From assembly GCA_003133245.1 (NCBI GenBank), contig PKWM01000011.1, positions 1 to 48,277 on the forward strand: DNA of 48,277 nucleotides. Direction: 5' to 3'. The position numbers and the translations under genes were made by a program. Of this stretch, positions 10,414 to 19,617 are shown piece after piece. Below the pieces are notes generated by a model that was not told where the DNA came from, did no database searches, and saw nothing but the letters and a program-made list of their open reading frames with translations. The DNA comes from Rhodoferax sp. (GTDB lineage: Bacteria > Pseudomonadota > Gammaproteobacteria > Burkholderiales > Burkholderiaceae_C). Positions within the stretch are counted from its first letter, which is position 1. Every line of letters starts with the position of its first letter.

Positions 10414-11357
10414 TTGCCTGGGCTTTTGCCGCCTTGCAGACGCTGGCGTTCATTGCCGCTGCACCGTTGTTGGCGGGTTGGTTGCAGCGCGTCAAATGCC
10501 ATATGCAAAATCGGAGCGGACCGTCGGTGTGGCAGCCGTACCGCGACCTGACCAAACTGGTGGGCAAGAAAATGGTGTTGGCGCACAACGCTTCCTGGCT
10601 GTTTCGCGCCACGCCCTACATTGTTTTTGGTGCCATGCTGCTGGCGGCGACAGTGGTTCCGTTCATTGTGGTGCAAGTGCCCACGGCGGCGATTGCCGAC
10701 GTGATTGTGCTGGTTGGTTTTTTTGCTCTGGCGCGGTTTTTTACTGCACTCGCCGGGCTGGATATTGGCACCGCATTCGGTGGCATGGGAGCGTCGCGCG
10801 AGATGATGGTCTCGGCCTTGGCGGAGCCCGCCATGCTGATGGTGGTGTTTACTTTCTCCATGACGGCACACACCACCAATCTCTCGGTGGCAACTGACTA
10901 CATTTTGGAGGCTGGTTTGCTGCTGCGGCCGTCCTTCGTGTTCGCCCTGCTGGCGCTGGCGATGGTGGCGGTGGCAGAGGCGAGCCGCATTCCGGTGGAC
11001 AACCCCGCCACCCATCTGGAGCTGACCATGTTGCACGAGGCCATGATCCTCGAATATGGCGGCCGCCATCTGGCACTGATCGAATGGGCGTCGCAAATCA
11101 AGCTGATGATCTATTCGGTGCTGATCATTGATTTCGCTTTCCCCTGGGGCATTGCCGACCAGTTCAGCGTCCAGGCCCTGGCACTGGGAGTGGTCGCGGT
11201 GACGGCCAAGCTGATGCTGCTCGCCATCGTGCTGGTGGTGTGGGAGACGGTGCTGGCCAAAATGCGGCTGTTTCGGGTGCCGCAGTTTCTGGGCTTTGCC
11301 TTCATGTTGTCAGTGCTGGCGATGCTCACGCATGTGATGCTAGAAGGCGGGAACTAA
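10398..11357 (+). CDS. hyfC: HyfC-like (NuoH-type) membrane subunit
   Basis: This 319-residue multi-spanning protein is homologous to NuoH/HycD/HyfC, which link the soluble redox module to the proton channels. The cytoplasmic-loop signatures NRSGPSVWQPYRDLTKLVGK and EASRIPVDNPATHLELTMLH are clear, as is the membrane Glu-rich LHEAMILEYGG segment. I took the ATG at 10398, because it gives the hydrophobic N-terminus MDSQLIAWAFA and overlaps hyfB by 16 bases; starting further upstream would add 42 non-hydrophobic residues. hyfE begins directly at the next base after its stop. Confidence 0.88.
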   Translation: MDSQLIAWAFAALQTLAFIAAAPLLAGWLQRVKCHMQNRSGPSVWQPYRDLTKLVGKKMVLAHNASWLFRATPYIVFGAMLLAATVVPFIVVQVPTAAIADVIVLVGFFALARFFTALAGLDIGTAFGGMGASREMMVSALAEPAMLMVVFTFSMTAHTTNLSVATDYILEAGLLLRPSFVFALLALAMVAVAEASRIPVDNPATHLELTMLHEAMILEYGGRHLALIEWASQIKLMIYSVLIIDFAFPWGIADQFSVQALALGVVAVTAKLMLLAIVLVVWETVLAKMRLFRVPQFLGFAFMLSVLAMLTHVMLEGGN

Positions 11358-12086
11358 ATGGAATTTGCCCATCTTGGCCTTTACAACCAGGCCATCGTCC
11401 TGTTCGCGGCGGTCGCCTTGCTGACCTCGTTTTTGATGCTGGCGCAAACGCGCATGTTGCCGCTGATCTTTACTTTTGCCTGGCAAGGTTTTCTGTTGGC
11501 GACGGTGACGGTGCTGGTGGCCATCGTTTCCAAGCATCCCGACCTCTATATTTCGGCGGCGCTGACCATTTCACTGAAAGTGATCATCATTCCGTGGCTG
11601 CTGTATCGGCTCAGCGTGCGCCTGAACATGCAGCATAACGCCGAGCAGATTTCGCACCCGACGCTGCTGCTGATTGGCGGTGTGGCGCTGGTGATCTTCA
11701 GCTATTTTGTCGCCAAGTCGATCATTCACCTGTCCGGTCTGGCCACCCGCAACATCATTGCGGTGAGCATTGCCATTGAGTTGCTCGGCATGCTCTTGAT
11801 GTGCGTGCGCAAATCAGCGGTGGCGCAAGTGATCGGTTTCATGTCGATGGAGAGCGGCATCTTTTTTGCCGCTTCCGTTTCGACCTATGGCATGCCGCTG
11901 ATCGTCGAGCTCGGCGTGGCCTTTGACATTCTGGTGGCCTCGATCCTGTTTGGTGTGTTTTTCTTTCATTTGCGTGATTCCTTTGGTTCGCTCGATGTGG
12001 GTCAGTTCAACAAACTGTCGGAAATGAACGAGGCCGACTCACCACCGCCAGCGCCCGGCTTGCCCGCAGCGGGAGAGCACGAATGA
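11358..12086 (+). CDS. hyfE: HyfE-like (NuoK-containing) membrane subunit
   Basis: This 242-residue protein has about six or seven predicted membrane segments and resembles HyfE, whose C-terminal half is related to NuoK. The intramembrane glutamate in SIAIELLGMLL and the charged SMESGIFF loop fit that relationship. The last ~25 residues are Pro/Glu-rich and hydrophilic. The ATG immediately follows the hyfC stop and the stop overlaps hyfF in ATGA, so translation is coupled through the operon. Confidence 0.82.
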   Translation: MEFAHLGLYNQAIVLFAAVALLTSFLMLAQTRMLPLIFTFAWQGFLLATVTVLVAIVSKHPDLYISAALTISLKVIIIPWLLYRLSVRLNMQHNAEQISHPTLLLIGGVALVIFSYFVAKSIIHLSGLATRNIIAVSIAIELLGMLLMCVRKSAVAQVIGFMSMESGIFFAASVSTYGMPLIVELGVAFDILVASILFGVFFFHLRDSFGSLDVGQFNKLSEMNEADSPPPAPGLPAAGEHE

Positions 12087-13555
12087 CGCTGCTGGAAGCG
12101 ACCTTGCTGGCACCGCTGCTGGGCGGCTTGCTGCTGGCGCTCATTGGACACAAACCGATTGCCGGCTGGATCAATGTCGGCATTGGCGCGGTAACTTTTG
12201 CGACTTCGCTGGCGATGGCGCTCGATGTCTTTGCGCACGGGCCGCAGCTCTCGCCGAGCCGCATGTTCTACATTGACGCCTTCAACGTTTACCTGGTGGT
12301 GCTGACGGCTTTTGTCGGCATGACCACGTCTATTTTTTCCGGCCCCTACATGCGCCACGAAGTCATGCGCGGTCGCGTGACGGCCAAGCGCTTGCGCCTG
12401 TACCACTCGATGTACCAGTGCTTTCTGTTCTCGATGCTGCTGGCCTTATCCACCAACAATCTGGGCGTGTTGTGGGTGGCGATGGAGTTGGCTACGCTCA
12501 CCACCGTGCTGCTGGTGTCGCTCTACCGCACACCCGAGGCGATCGAGGCGGCCTGGAAATATTTCATCCTGTGCGGTGTTGGCATCGCGCAGGCGCTGTT
12601 TGGCACCGTGCTGATTTATTTTGCCGCGGAGGCCAAGCTCGGCGCCGGTCGCGATGACACGTTGTTGTGGACGGTGCTGCATGATGCCGCCTCTGCCAAT
12701 CTGGACCCGGCCGTGATCACACTGGCGTTTGTTTTTTTGCTGGTTGGCTACGGCACCAAAGTCGGCCTGGTGCCGCTGCACAACTGGCTGCCAGACGCGC
12801 ACTCCGAAGGCCCGACGCCGATGTCGGCCGTGCTGTCGGGTTTGCTGCTCAACGTGGCGCTGTACGCCCTGGTGCGCGTCAAGATGCTGGTGGATGCGTC
12901 CCTGCATACCAACCTGGCAGGTTACCTGATGATGGGCTTTGGTCTGCTGTCGTTCACGGTGGCGGGCTTGTTTTTGCATCGCCAGCACGACGTCAAGCGC
13001 ATGTTCAGTTATTCCTCGATTGAGCACATGGGCTTGATCACTTTTGGTTTTGGTCTGGGTGGACCACTCGCCACTTACGGTGCGCTCTTGCATATGACCG
13101 TGCACTCGCTTACCAAGTCGGCCATTTTCGTCACGGTCGGCCACGCCTGTCAGTTGGCCGGCACGCAACGCATTGACCAGATTCGCGGCCTCATTCGCAC
13201 GCAACCGGCCATCGGTTGGGGTCTCTTGCTGGGTGTCGTCGCAATCGCCGGTTTCCCGCCGTTTGGCGTTTTCATCAGTGAATTTTTGCTTCTGATGGCG
13301 ACCATGAAAGCCTGGCCCTGGTTGACGATTCCGCTGTTGGTCGGTTTTGGCGTGGCCTTTGCCGGTTTGTTTCGCCACATGCAAAAGATGGTTTTTGGTG
13401 AACCGCCGCCGGGGCAAAAACCGGTCGAGGCGAATATGCTGCCAGTGGTCGTGCATCTCTTGCTGGTGTTATGGCTGGGTCTGTCGATTCCCGCCTTTTT
13501 GTCACGCTGGTTCGAGCAGGCCACGCTGCTGATCTCAGGGTCTCCTCTGCTATGA
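12083..13555 (+). CDS. hyfF: HyfF-like (NuoM/N-type) proton-channel subunit
   Basis: This is a 490-residue second antiporter-like subunit of the complex. It keeps the conserved Glu-135 in WVAMELATLT, Lys-226 in TKVGLVPLHNWLPDAH and a HDVKRMFSYSSIEHMG segment. At the position where HyfB has Lys-263, this protein has Asn-257 (SGLLLNVALY), so the two channels may not be equivalent. Two such subunits in one operon imply at least two ion pathways. It overlaps hyfE and hyfG by four bases on each side (ATGA). Confidence 0.87.
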   Translation: MTLLEATLLAPLLGGLLLALIGHKPIAGWINVGIGAVTFATSLAMALDVFAHGPQLSPSRMFYIDAFNVYLVVLTAFVGMTTSIFSGPYMRHEVMRGRVTAKRLRLYHSMYQCFLFSMLLALSTNNLGVLWVAMELATLTTVLLVSLYRTPEAIEAAWKYFILCGVGIAQALFGTVLIYFAAEAKLGAGRDDTLLWTVLHDAASANLDPAVITLAFVFLLVGYGTKVGLVPLHNWLPDAHSEGPTPMSAVLSGLLLNVALYALVRVKMLVDASLHTNLAGYLMMGFGLLSFTVAGLFLHRQHDVKRMFSYSSIEHMGLITFGFGLGGPLATYGALLHMTVHSLTKSAIFVTVGHACQLAGTQRIDQIRGLIRTQPAIGWGLLLGVVAIAGFPPFGVFISEFLLLMATMKAWPWLTIPLLVGFGVAFAGLFRHMQKMVFGEPPPGQKPVEANMLPVVVHLLLVLWLGLSIPAFLSRWFEQATLLISGSPLL

Positions 13556-15162
13556 CGCAAGCGGACACACGGGCAGCGTTTCTGGCCCAGCTTGCGGCGA
13601 CCGGCTTGCGCTTTGAGGTGCAGGCATCGGCTGGGCTGGCACCGGCGCAACTTATCGTGTTTCAAGCCCGGGACTGGGACACGGTGGCGCGTGAGGCCAA
13701 AGCACTGGACTACCGCTGGGTGGCAATCTGGGCTGAGGACATGAGTGAAGACGCGGCTGGCCAGAGCAGCGCTTCGCTGCGTGTCAACGCCTGTTTCGAA
13801 AAAGGCGGGGCTTATCTGGTGGCGCGTACCGAGGTGCCTCGCACCAAGCCGGAGCTGGCCTCGCATTGTCCTTTTTATGCCGGTGCTGATCGTCCCGAGC
13901 GGCACATTCGGGATTTGTTGGGCATCACGTTCGCAGGTCACCCGGACGCACGGCGCTGGACGCGCCATCAGGCCTGGAGCGAGTCAGACTATCCATTGCG
14001 CGCTGATTTCCCGCTGGAAGGTCGGCCGCTGGCGCAGACACCGGCCGATTGTCACTACAACTTTTTGTTGGCGCAGGGCAGCGGTGTTTATGAAATCCCG
14101 GTCGGCCCCGTGCACGCGGGCATCATCGAACCCGGTCACTTTCGCTTTCAGGCGGTGGGCGAAACGGTGCTCCGGCTCGAAGAGCGCCTGGCCTACACCC
14201 ACAAGGGCATCGAGAAAATTGCCGTGGGGCGCGATGCTGCGGGTCTGGCACGGCTGGCGGCGCGTGTCTCGGGTGACTCTACGGTGGCGCACACCTGGGC
14301 TGCCAGCATGGCGATGGAACGCGCCGCGGGCTTGACCGTGCCGCCACGCGCGTTGTGGCTGCGCGCCTTGCTGTGCGAGCGTGAGCGCGTTGCCAATCAC
14401 GTCGGCGATATGGGAGCTATGCTCAACGACATCGGCTTTGCCTTTGGTGCCATTCAATTCGGGCGGCTGCGCGAGAGCTGGCAGCGCGTATCGAGCGAGG
14501 TCTTTGGGCATCGCTTCATGATGGACTGTGTCGTCCCCGGCGGCGTGAAGACCGATCTTGAACAGCGCTTTATGCAAGTGCTGATTGAGGAGGCCAACGC
14601 CATGCGGCTGCAGGTCAACAAGCTGATGAGCATCATCAACGATTTGCCTTCGGTGGAAGACCGGGTGCGCGGCGCCGGTGTGCTCACGCCGGAATACGCC
14701 AAGGCGCTGGGTTGTATGGGTTATGTCGGTCGCGCTTCCGGTCTGGACTTTGATCTGCGCCGCGACGCGCCTTATGCACCGTACGACCAATTAAGCGTCA
14801 AGGTTCCGCTGCATCACTATGGCGACGTCAATGGGCGCGCCCGCACGCGTCTGGAAGAACTTGCTGCTTCCTTTGATCTGATCGAGGCGCTGCTGGCGGG
14901 GCTGCCGACCGGATCAGTTCGGGTTGATTGGCAGAATCCACCCGCCGGTGCCGAAGGCCTGGGCCTGGTCGAGGGTTGGCGCGGCGAGATCTTGAGCTAT
15001 GTGCGCTTTGCCGCTGACGGACGGATCGCGCGCTTTTTCCCGCGCGATCCGTCCTGGACGTTCTGGCCGGCGTTGGAACTGCTGATGCACGACAACATCG
15101 TTCCAGATTTTCCGGTATGCAACAAATCGGTCAACGGCTCGTACTCCGGGCAAGACCTTTAA
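13552..15162 (+). CDS. hyfG: HyfG/NuoCD-like large subunit without nickel-iron ligands
   Basis: This 536-residue fusion has a NuoC-like N-terminal domain (signature RHIRDLLGITFAGHPDARR, 117-135) and a NuoD/hydrogenase-large-subunit domain (about 180-536). In HycE/HyfG hydrogenases the active site is held by RxCGxC and DPCxxC. Here the first motif reads RVSGDS (238-243) and the second aligns as NGSYSG (528-533), so all four cysteines are absent. It ends three residues later, at Leu-536, without the C-terminal peptide that HycI-type proteases remove. It therefore should not bind a nickel-iron centre or make hydrogen. The start at 13552 overlaps hyfF in ATGA. Substrate and function are unknown. 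Confidence 0.88.
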   Translation: MTQADTRAAFLAQLAATGLRFEVQASAGLAPAQLIVFQARDWDTVAREAKALDYRWVAIWAEDMSEDAAGQSSASLRVNACFEKGGAYLVARTEVPRTKPELASHCPFYAGADRPERHIRDLLGITFAGHPDARRWTRHQAWSESDYPLRADFPLEGRPLAQTPADCHYNFLLAQGSGVYEIPVGPVHAGIIEPGHFRFQAVGETVLRLEERLAYTHKGIEKIAVGRDAAGLARLAARVSGDSTVAHTWAASMAMERAAGLTVPPRALWLRALLCERERVANHVGDMGAMLNDIGFAFGAIQFGRLRESWQRVSSEVFGHRFMMDCVVPGGVKTDLEQRFMQVLIEEANAMRLQVNKLMSIINDLPSVEDRVRGAGVLTPEYAKALGCMGYVGRASGLDFDLRRDAPYAPYDQLSVKVPLHHYGDVNGRARTRLEELAASFDLIEALLAGLPTGSVRVDWQNPPAGAEGLGLVEGWRGEILSYVRFAADGRIARFFPRDPSWTFWPALELLMHDNIVPDFPVCNKSVNGSYSGQDL

Positions 15163-15174
15163 CGCTGATCAATC

Positions 15175-15687
15175 ATGCTGCGCATACTTGGAAAAATACA
15201 ACGTATCGGCATCATCACCGAACCGGTGCCAACGATCGGCGAGCGCGTCCTGAGCGAGATCGGCGAACAGCTTAAATCCCATATCGGTGAACGCTTCGGC
15301 GGCAGTCTGGCGATCCGTGAAGTTGACGCCGGATCCTGCAATGGCTGCGAACTTGAAATCCAGATGCTGGGCAACCCGTATTACAGCATCGAGCGCTTTG
15401 GGGTGCATTTTGTGGCAAGCCCGCGCTTTGCCGACATGCTGCTCGTCACCGGCCCGGTTTCGCGTCACATGGAGGAGGCGCTGCGCCGCACCTATGCGGC
15501 CACGCCCGAGCCCCGACTGGTGATTGCAGTGGGCGCCTGTGGTGCGGACGGTGGCGAGTTTGGCGTTAGCTACGCGTCTTGCGGCGCCGTCGCCAATGTG
15601 ATTCCGGTCGATGCCGTCATCCGCGGCTGCCCGCCCACGCCGCTCGATCTGATGAGCGGCATTCTCGAAGCGATTGGTAAACGATAA
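15175..15687 (+). CDS. hyfI: HyfI-like (NuoB-type) iron-sulfur subunit
   Basis: This 170-residue soluble subunit is homologous to NuoB and the hydrogenase small subunits HycG/HyfI. The four ligands of the proximal [4Fe-4S] (N2-like) cluster are all present: Cys-55 and Cys-58 in SCNGCE, Cys-122 in GACG and Cys-152 in RGCPPTP. Unlike the large subunit it thus keeps its redox centre, implying that electrons or a quinone-like reaction are still involved. It is the last gene of the operon; no HyfH/NuoI ferredoxin-like gene follows. It converges on the methyltransferase gene across 26 bases. Confidence 0.9.
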   Translation: MLRILGKIQRIGIITEPVPTIGERVLSEIGEQLKSHIGERFGGSLAIREVDAGSCNGCELEIQMLGNPYYSIERFGVHFVASPRFADMLLVTGPVSRHMEEALRRTYAATPEPRLVIAVGACGADGGEFGVSYASCGAVANVIPVDAVIRGCPPTPLDLMSGILEAIGKR

Positions 15688-15713
15688 GGGGTTAAACCCT
15701 CGGCAGCGGCAAC

Positions 15714-16253
15714 TCAGGTCGCGGGCAAGCTTCGCAACACCCACACTCCCGCCGGAGGCGCATTGCGCCATACCGAACACATCTTGTGCCACCGAAAATC
15801 CGCTGCGGCCTCAAAGGGCACGCGCGGCTGGTAGGTGAACTGAACCAGCCTTGAACCCGGGACCCTGCGCAGGAACTGCTCGATGCTGGCTATCGTGATC
15901 TCGCGCATACCCTGCGGGAGTGAGCGAAAGGGAATGCTCGACACCACTGCCGCCGGGTCAGGATAGGCAAGGCCGTCAAGAACCTCGTGGGCGAGTCCCA
16001 GGCGCACGTCCAGTCCAGCAAACTTGTTCCTGAGCTGTTGGGCCAGAACTGGCTGTATTTCGACGGCTACAAGCGAGGCGTGCGGCAGTCGGCTGCGTAG
16101 CGCTTTTGTGACCGGACCCGTGCCGGCGCCAAGTTCCACGACATGGCGCACCTCGCCTGTGGCTCGAGCCATAGCCGAGGCCAGGTAGCGAGAGGAGGGC
16201 GCGACTGCACCCGTCAGGGCAGGCATTTTCAGCAAGTGCGATAAAATTGACAT
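15714..16253 (-). CDS. Class I SAM methyltransferase, phospholipid N-methyltransferase-like
   Basis: This 179-residue protein has a SAM-binding motif VVELGAGTGPVTKAL and an SSIPFRSLP post-motif region, preceded by LTGAVAPSSRYLASAMA. That combination is typical of PmtA-type phosphatidylethanolamine N-methyltransferases and related KsgA-like folds. I chose the ATG at 16253 because homologous similarity starts there; upstream codons run into the gcvP coding strand. It lies 41 bases downstream of gcvP and may be transcribed with it. Lipid methylation is an inference; other small substrates are possible. Confidence 0.72.
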   Translation of the reverse strand: MSILSHLLKMPALTGAVAPSSRYLASAMARATGEVRHVVELGAGTGPVTKALRSRLPHASLVAVEIQPVLAQQLRNKFAGLDVRLGLAHEVLDGLAYPDPAAVVSSIPFRSLPQGMREITIASIEQFLRRVPGSRLVQFTYQPRVPFEAAADFRWHKMCSVWRNAPPAGVWVLRSLPAT

Positions 16254-16294
16254 GGGCAAAGTATGCACCCATCTTAAGACTCCCGTGGATCGGA

Positions 16295-19210
16295 CTATTC
16301 CCCCACCGGCACGCAGGCGCTGAACAGATTGCGGTCGCCATAGACGTTGTCGATGCGGCCCACCGGCACCCAGTATTTGCTTTGTTTCAAGCTCTTCAGC
16401 GGGAAGGCGGCAAGCTCGCGCGAATAGGGCCGATCCCACGCATCAGTCACAAGTGAGGCGGCCGTGTGCGGCGCATGACTCAGCGGGTTGTTGCCCGGCG
16501 GCCAGACACGTTGCTCCACTTTGGCGATCTCCTGGCGGATGGCGATCATGGCGTTGATGAAGCGGTCCAGTTCTTCCAGCGTTTCGCTTTCAGTGGGCTC
16601 AACCATCAGCGTGCCAGGCACGGGAAAACTCAGGGTGGGCGCATGAAAACCGTAGTCCATCAAGCGCTTGGTGACGTCTTCGGCCGTGACGCCGTGCAAA
16701 CCGCCGCTGCTTTCTTTCAGCGGGCGCAAGTCCAGAATGCATTCGTGCGCCACGCGGCCATCGGTGCTGGTGTAGAGCGTCGGATAGTAATCTTTGAGGC
16801 GCGCGCTGATGTAGTTGGCACTCAAAATAGCCACCTCGCTGGCGGCCTTCAAACCGTCAGCGCCCATCATGCGGCAGTACATCCAGCTAATGGGAAGAAC
16901 ACAGGCATTGCCGAGCGATGCCGCTGAGATGGCACCGACGCGCTGGGCCGTGCCACTGTCCGGTAAATACGGCACCAGGTCCGCGACCACGCACACCGGG
17001 CCGACACCGGGGCCGCCACCACCGTGCGGCATGCTGAAGGTTTTGTGCAGGTTCAGGTGGCTCACGTCACCGCCAAATTCGCCCGGTGCCGCCAAGCCGA
17101 CCAGGGCATTCATGTTGGCGCCATCAACATAGACACGAGCGCCGTGCGAGTGCACCAAAGCGCACAACTCTTTCACGCTGGTCTCAAACACGCCGTGCGT
17201 GCTGGGGTAGGTGATCATCACCGCACCCAGGTTGGCGCTGTACTGCTCGCACTTGGCCTGTAGGTTGGCCATATCGACATTGCCTTCTGAATCGCACGCC
17301 GTCACCACCACCTGGAAGCCCGCCATAGTCGCGCTGGCCGGGTTGGTGCCGTGCGCGCTAGAGGGGATCAGGCAGATGTTGCGCTGGCTCTGACCGCGCG
17401 CCGCGTGGTAAGCACGGATGACCAGCATGCCGGTGTACTCGCCTTGCGAGCCCGCGTTGGGTTGCAGGCTGATGCCTGCGTAACCGGTGACCTGACACAG
17501 CCAGGCGCGCAACTGCTCGTCAAGCTCCTTGTAACCCTGGCGTTGATCAGCCGGTGCAAACGGATGCAGCGCGGCAAACTCAGGCCAGGTGATCGGAATC
17601 ATCTCGCTGGTGGCATTGAGTTTCATGGTGCAGCTGCCCAGCGGGATCATGCTGCGATCCAGCGCCAGGTCGAAGTCGGACAGGCGACGGATGTAGCGCA
17701 GCATGCCGGTCTCGGAGTGGTAACTATTAAACACCGGGTGTGTCAAAAATTGGGTTGAGCGTTGCAAGGTGCTGGGGATCAGCGTCTCTGTGCCCTTCTC
17801 AAATCGAGAAAAAACCAGCGTTCGCCCTACGCTGGTTGCGGCGCTGGCGGCAGCATCGGCCGGCTTGGGTCGCATCAGCGAAAAGAAACCCCACAACTGT
17901 TCAACATCGGCGCGCGTAGTGGTTTCATCCAGCGCCACACTGAGGCTGCTCTTGGAAACCCGTCGAAGATTGGCCCCACCCGCAAGCGCCCGACTGGCGA
18001 TTAAATCGGTGGCCCCTGCAGTATGAATGGTCAGCGTGTCAAACGCCGTGGTGTTGCTGATGCGAAAGCCCATATCCTGCAAGCCATGCGCCAGTATGGC
18101 GGTGAAAGCCGCCACCCGTTGCGCGATGCGCTTGAGTCCTTGTGGGCCGTGATAGACCGCGTACATGCTGGCTACTACGGCGGGCAAAACCTGTGCCGTG
18201 CAGATGTTGGAGGTTGCTTTTTCGCGGCGAATGTGTTGCTCTCGCGTTTGCAGCGCCAGCCGGTAGGCCGGGCTGCCGTGCACATCAATACTCACGCCCA
18301 CCAGTCGGCCCGGCATGGCGCGTTTGTATTCGTCGCGGCATGCCAGGTAAGCGGCGTGTGGGCCACCGTTGCCCATCGGCGTGCCAAAGCGCTGCGTCGT
18401 GCCCACAGCGATATCGACACCGAGCTCACCGGGCGGCGTGAGCAGCGTGAGCGAGAGCAGGTCAGCCGCCATGATGACCATGCCACCCTTGGCTTTGTAG
18501 CTGGCAACCCAGTTGCGCTCGTCGCGCACCACGCCGCTAACGCCGGGGTATTGCAGCAGCGCGGCAAAACTATTCTGCGCCAGCGCTTCATCGCCGCTGC
18601 ACACCTTGACCGTGATGCCCAAGGGCTCGGCTCGGGTCTGGATCACAGCCAGCGTTTGCGAGAACACTTCGCTATCGACTAAAAAAGTAGTGGACCTGGA
18701 CTTGGTGAGGCGCAAAGCCATGGTCATGGCTTCAGCCGCAGCGGTGGCTTCATCGAGCATGGAGGCATTGGCCATGGGCAGCGCCGTCAAGTCCATGATC
18801 ATGGTCTGGAAGTTGACCAGCGCCTCCATGCGGCCCTGGCTGATCTCGGCCTGGTAGGGCGTGTAAGCGGTGTACCAGGCCGGGTTTTCCAGGATATTGC
18901 GCAGAATCACGCCGGGCGTGTGAGTGCCGTAATAGCCTTGGCCGATGTAACTTTTGAACACCTTGTTTTTGGCGGCCATGGCTTTGAGTTCGGCCAGCGC
19001 AGCCGCTTCGGTGATTGCAGGCGGGATGGCCATCGGTTTGCTGCGGGCGATGGTGCGCGGCACGATGCTGTCGATCAGCTCACGCCGCGAGCTTGCGCCT
19101 ACCGCTTTGAGCATCACGGCTTCGTCAGCCGCATCCACGCCAATGTGGCGGGCAATGAATTCAGACGCGTTTTCGAGTTCACCCAAAGGCGAAAGTGCGG
19201 TGTGGGTCAT
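16295..19210 (-). CDS. gcvP: Glycine dehydrogenase (decarboxylating), P-protein
   Basis: The P-protein decarboxylates glycine with PLP and passes the aminomethyl group to lipoyl-GcvH. At 971 residues it is the single-chain type (N- and C-terminal halves fused), close to the E. coli length. The PLP lysine is Lys-723 in [16 protein letters not shown] (codon at 17042-17044). The N-terminus FIARHIG and the glycine-rich SQGEYTG region are also typical. It is the last gene of a gcvT-gcvH-gcvP operon, 15 bases after gcvH, under the glycine riboswitch upstream of gcvT. Confidence 0.97.
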   Translation of the reverse strand: MTHTALSPLGELENASEFIARHIGVDAADEAVMLKAVGASSRRELIDSIVPRTIARSKPMAIPPAITEAAALAELKAMAAKNKVFKSYIGQGYYGTHTPGVILRNILENPAWYTAYTPYQAEISQGRMEALVNFQTMIMDLTALPMANASMLDEATAAAEAMTMALRLTKSRSTTFLVDSEVFSQTLAVIQTRAEPLGITVKVCSGDEALAQNSFAALLQYPGVSGVVRDERNWVASYKAKGGMVIMAADLLSLTLLTPPGELGVDIAVGTTQRFGTPMGNGGPHAAYLACRDEYKRAMPGRLVGVSIDVHGSPAYRLALQTREQHIRREKATSNICTAQVLPAVVASMYAVYHGPQGLKRIAQRVAAFTAILAHGLQDMGFRISNTTAFDTLTIHTAGATDLIASRALAGGANLRRVSKSSLSVALDETTTRADVEQLWGFFSLMRPKPADAAASAATSVGRTLVFSRFEKGTETLIPSTLQRSTQFLTHPVFNSYHSETGMLRYIRRLSDFDLALDRSMIPLGSCTMKLNATSEMIPITWPEFAALHPFAPADQRQGYKELDEQLRAWLCQVTGYAGISLQPNAGSQGEYTGMLVIRAYHAARGQSQRNICLIPSSAHGTNPASATMAGFQVVVTACDSEGNVDMANLQAKCEQYSANLGAVMITYPSTHGVFETSVKELCALVHSHGARVYVDGANMNALVGLAAPGEFGGDVSHLNLHKTFSMPHGGGGPGVGPVCVVADLVPYLPDSGTAQRVGAISAASLGNACVLPISWMYCRMMGADGLKAASEVAILSANYISARLKDYYPTLYTSTDGRVAHECILDLRPLKESSGGLHGVTAEDVTKRLMDYGFHAPTLSFPVPGTLMVEPTESETLEELDRFINAMIAIRQEIAKVEQRVWPPGNNPLSHAPHTAASLVTDAWDRPYSRELAAFPLKSLKQSKYWVPVGRIDNVYGDRNLFSACVPVGE

Positions 19211-19225
19211 GGTGAGCGGCCCCGG

Positions 19226-19600
19226 TCAATGCGCGTCTGCCGAATAACTGGTGTAGCTGCTCTCATCCATCAGCGCGTCCAGTTCGGCCGGGTTGGACAG
19301 CTTGATCTTGAAGAACCAGCCGGCACCGAGCGGGTCGCTGTTGGCCAGCGAGGGGTTCGCACGCAGGGCTTCGTTGACTTCGGTTATTTCGCCGTTAGCG
19401 GGCATATAAACATCGGCGGCGGCCTTGACCGATTCGACCACGGCGGCCGCATCTTTGATGACGTAGGTTTTACCAACTTCAGGCAGATCGACAAACACCA
19501 CATCGCCCAAAGCGTCTTGTGCGTGGTGCGTGATGCCCACGGTTGCGTTGTTGCCGTCGATCTTGACCCATTCGTGGTCGGGGGTGTATTTGATGGTCAT
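19226..19600 (-). CDS. gcvH: Glycine cleavage system H protein
   Basis: GcvH is the lipoyl carrier that shuttles the aminomethyl group between P-, T- and L-proteins. The 124-residue protein has the lipoylation lysine Lys-59 in ESVKAAADVY and the conserved WVKIDGNNATVGIT and NGEITEVN stretches. It lies 17 bases after gcvT and 15 bases before gcvP, so all three are one transcription unit. The lipoamide dehydrogenase (L-protein) is not in the window. Confidence 0.97.
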   Translation of the reverse strand: MTIKYTPDHEWVKIDGNNATVGITHHAQDALGDVVFVDLPEVGKTYVIKDAAAVVESVKAAADVYMPANGEITEVNEALRANPSLANSDPLGAGWFFKIKLSNPAELDALMDESSYTSYSADAH

Positions 19601-19617
19601 GGGGTTCTCCTATTAAA

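Noticed and set aside
12446..13456. A ~336-codon open frame antisense to hyfF
   Set aside because: Gln/His/Arg-rich sequence typical of the reverse strand of a membrane-protein gene; hyfF is well supported.
8368..15687. A functional [NiFe] hydrogenase-4 operon
   Set aside because: The subunit set looks like Hyf, but the large subunit has none of the four ligand cysteines and no maturation genes are nearby.
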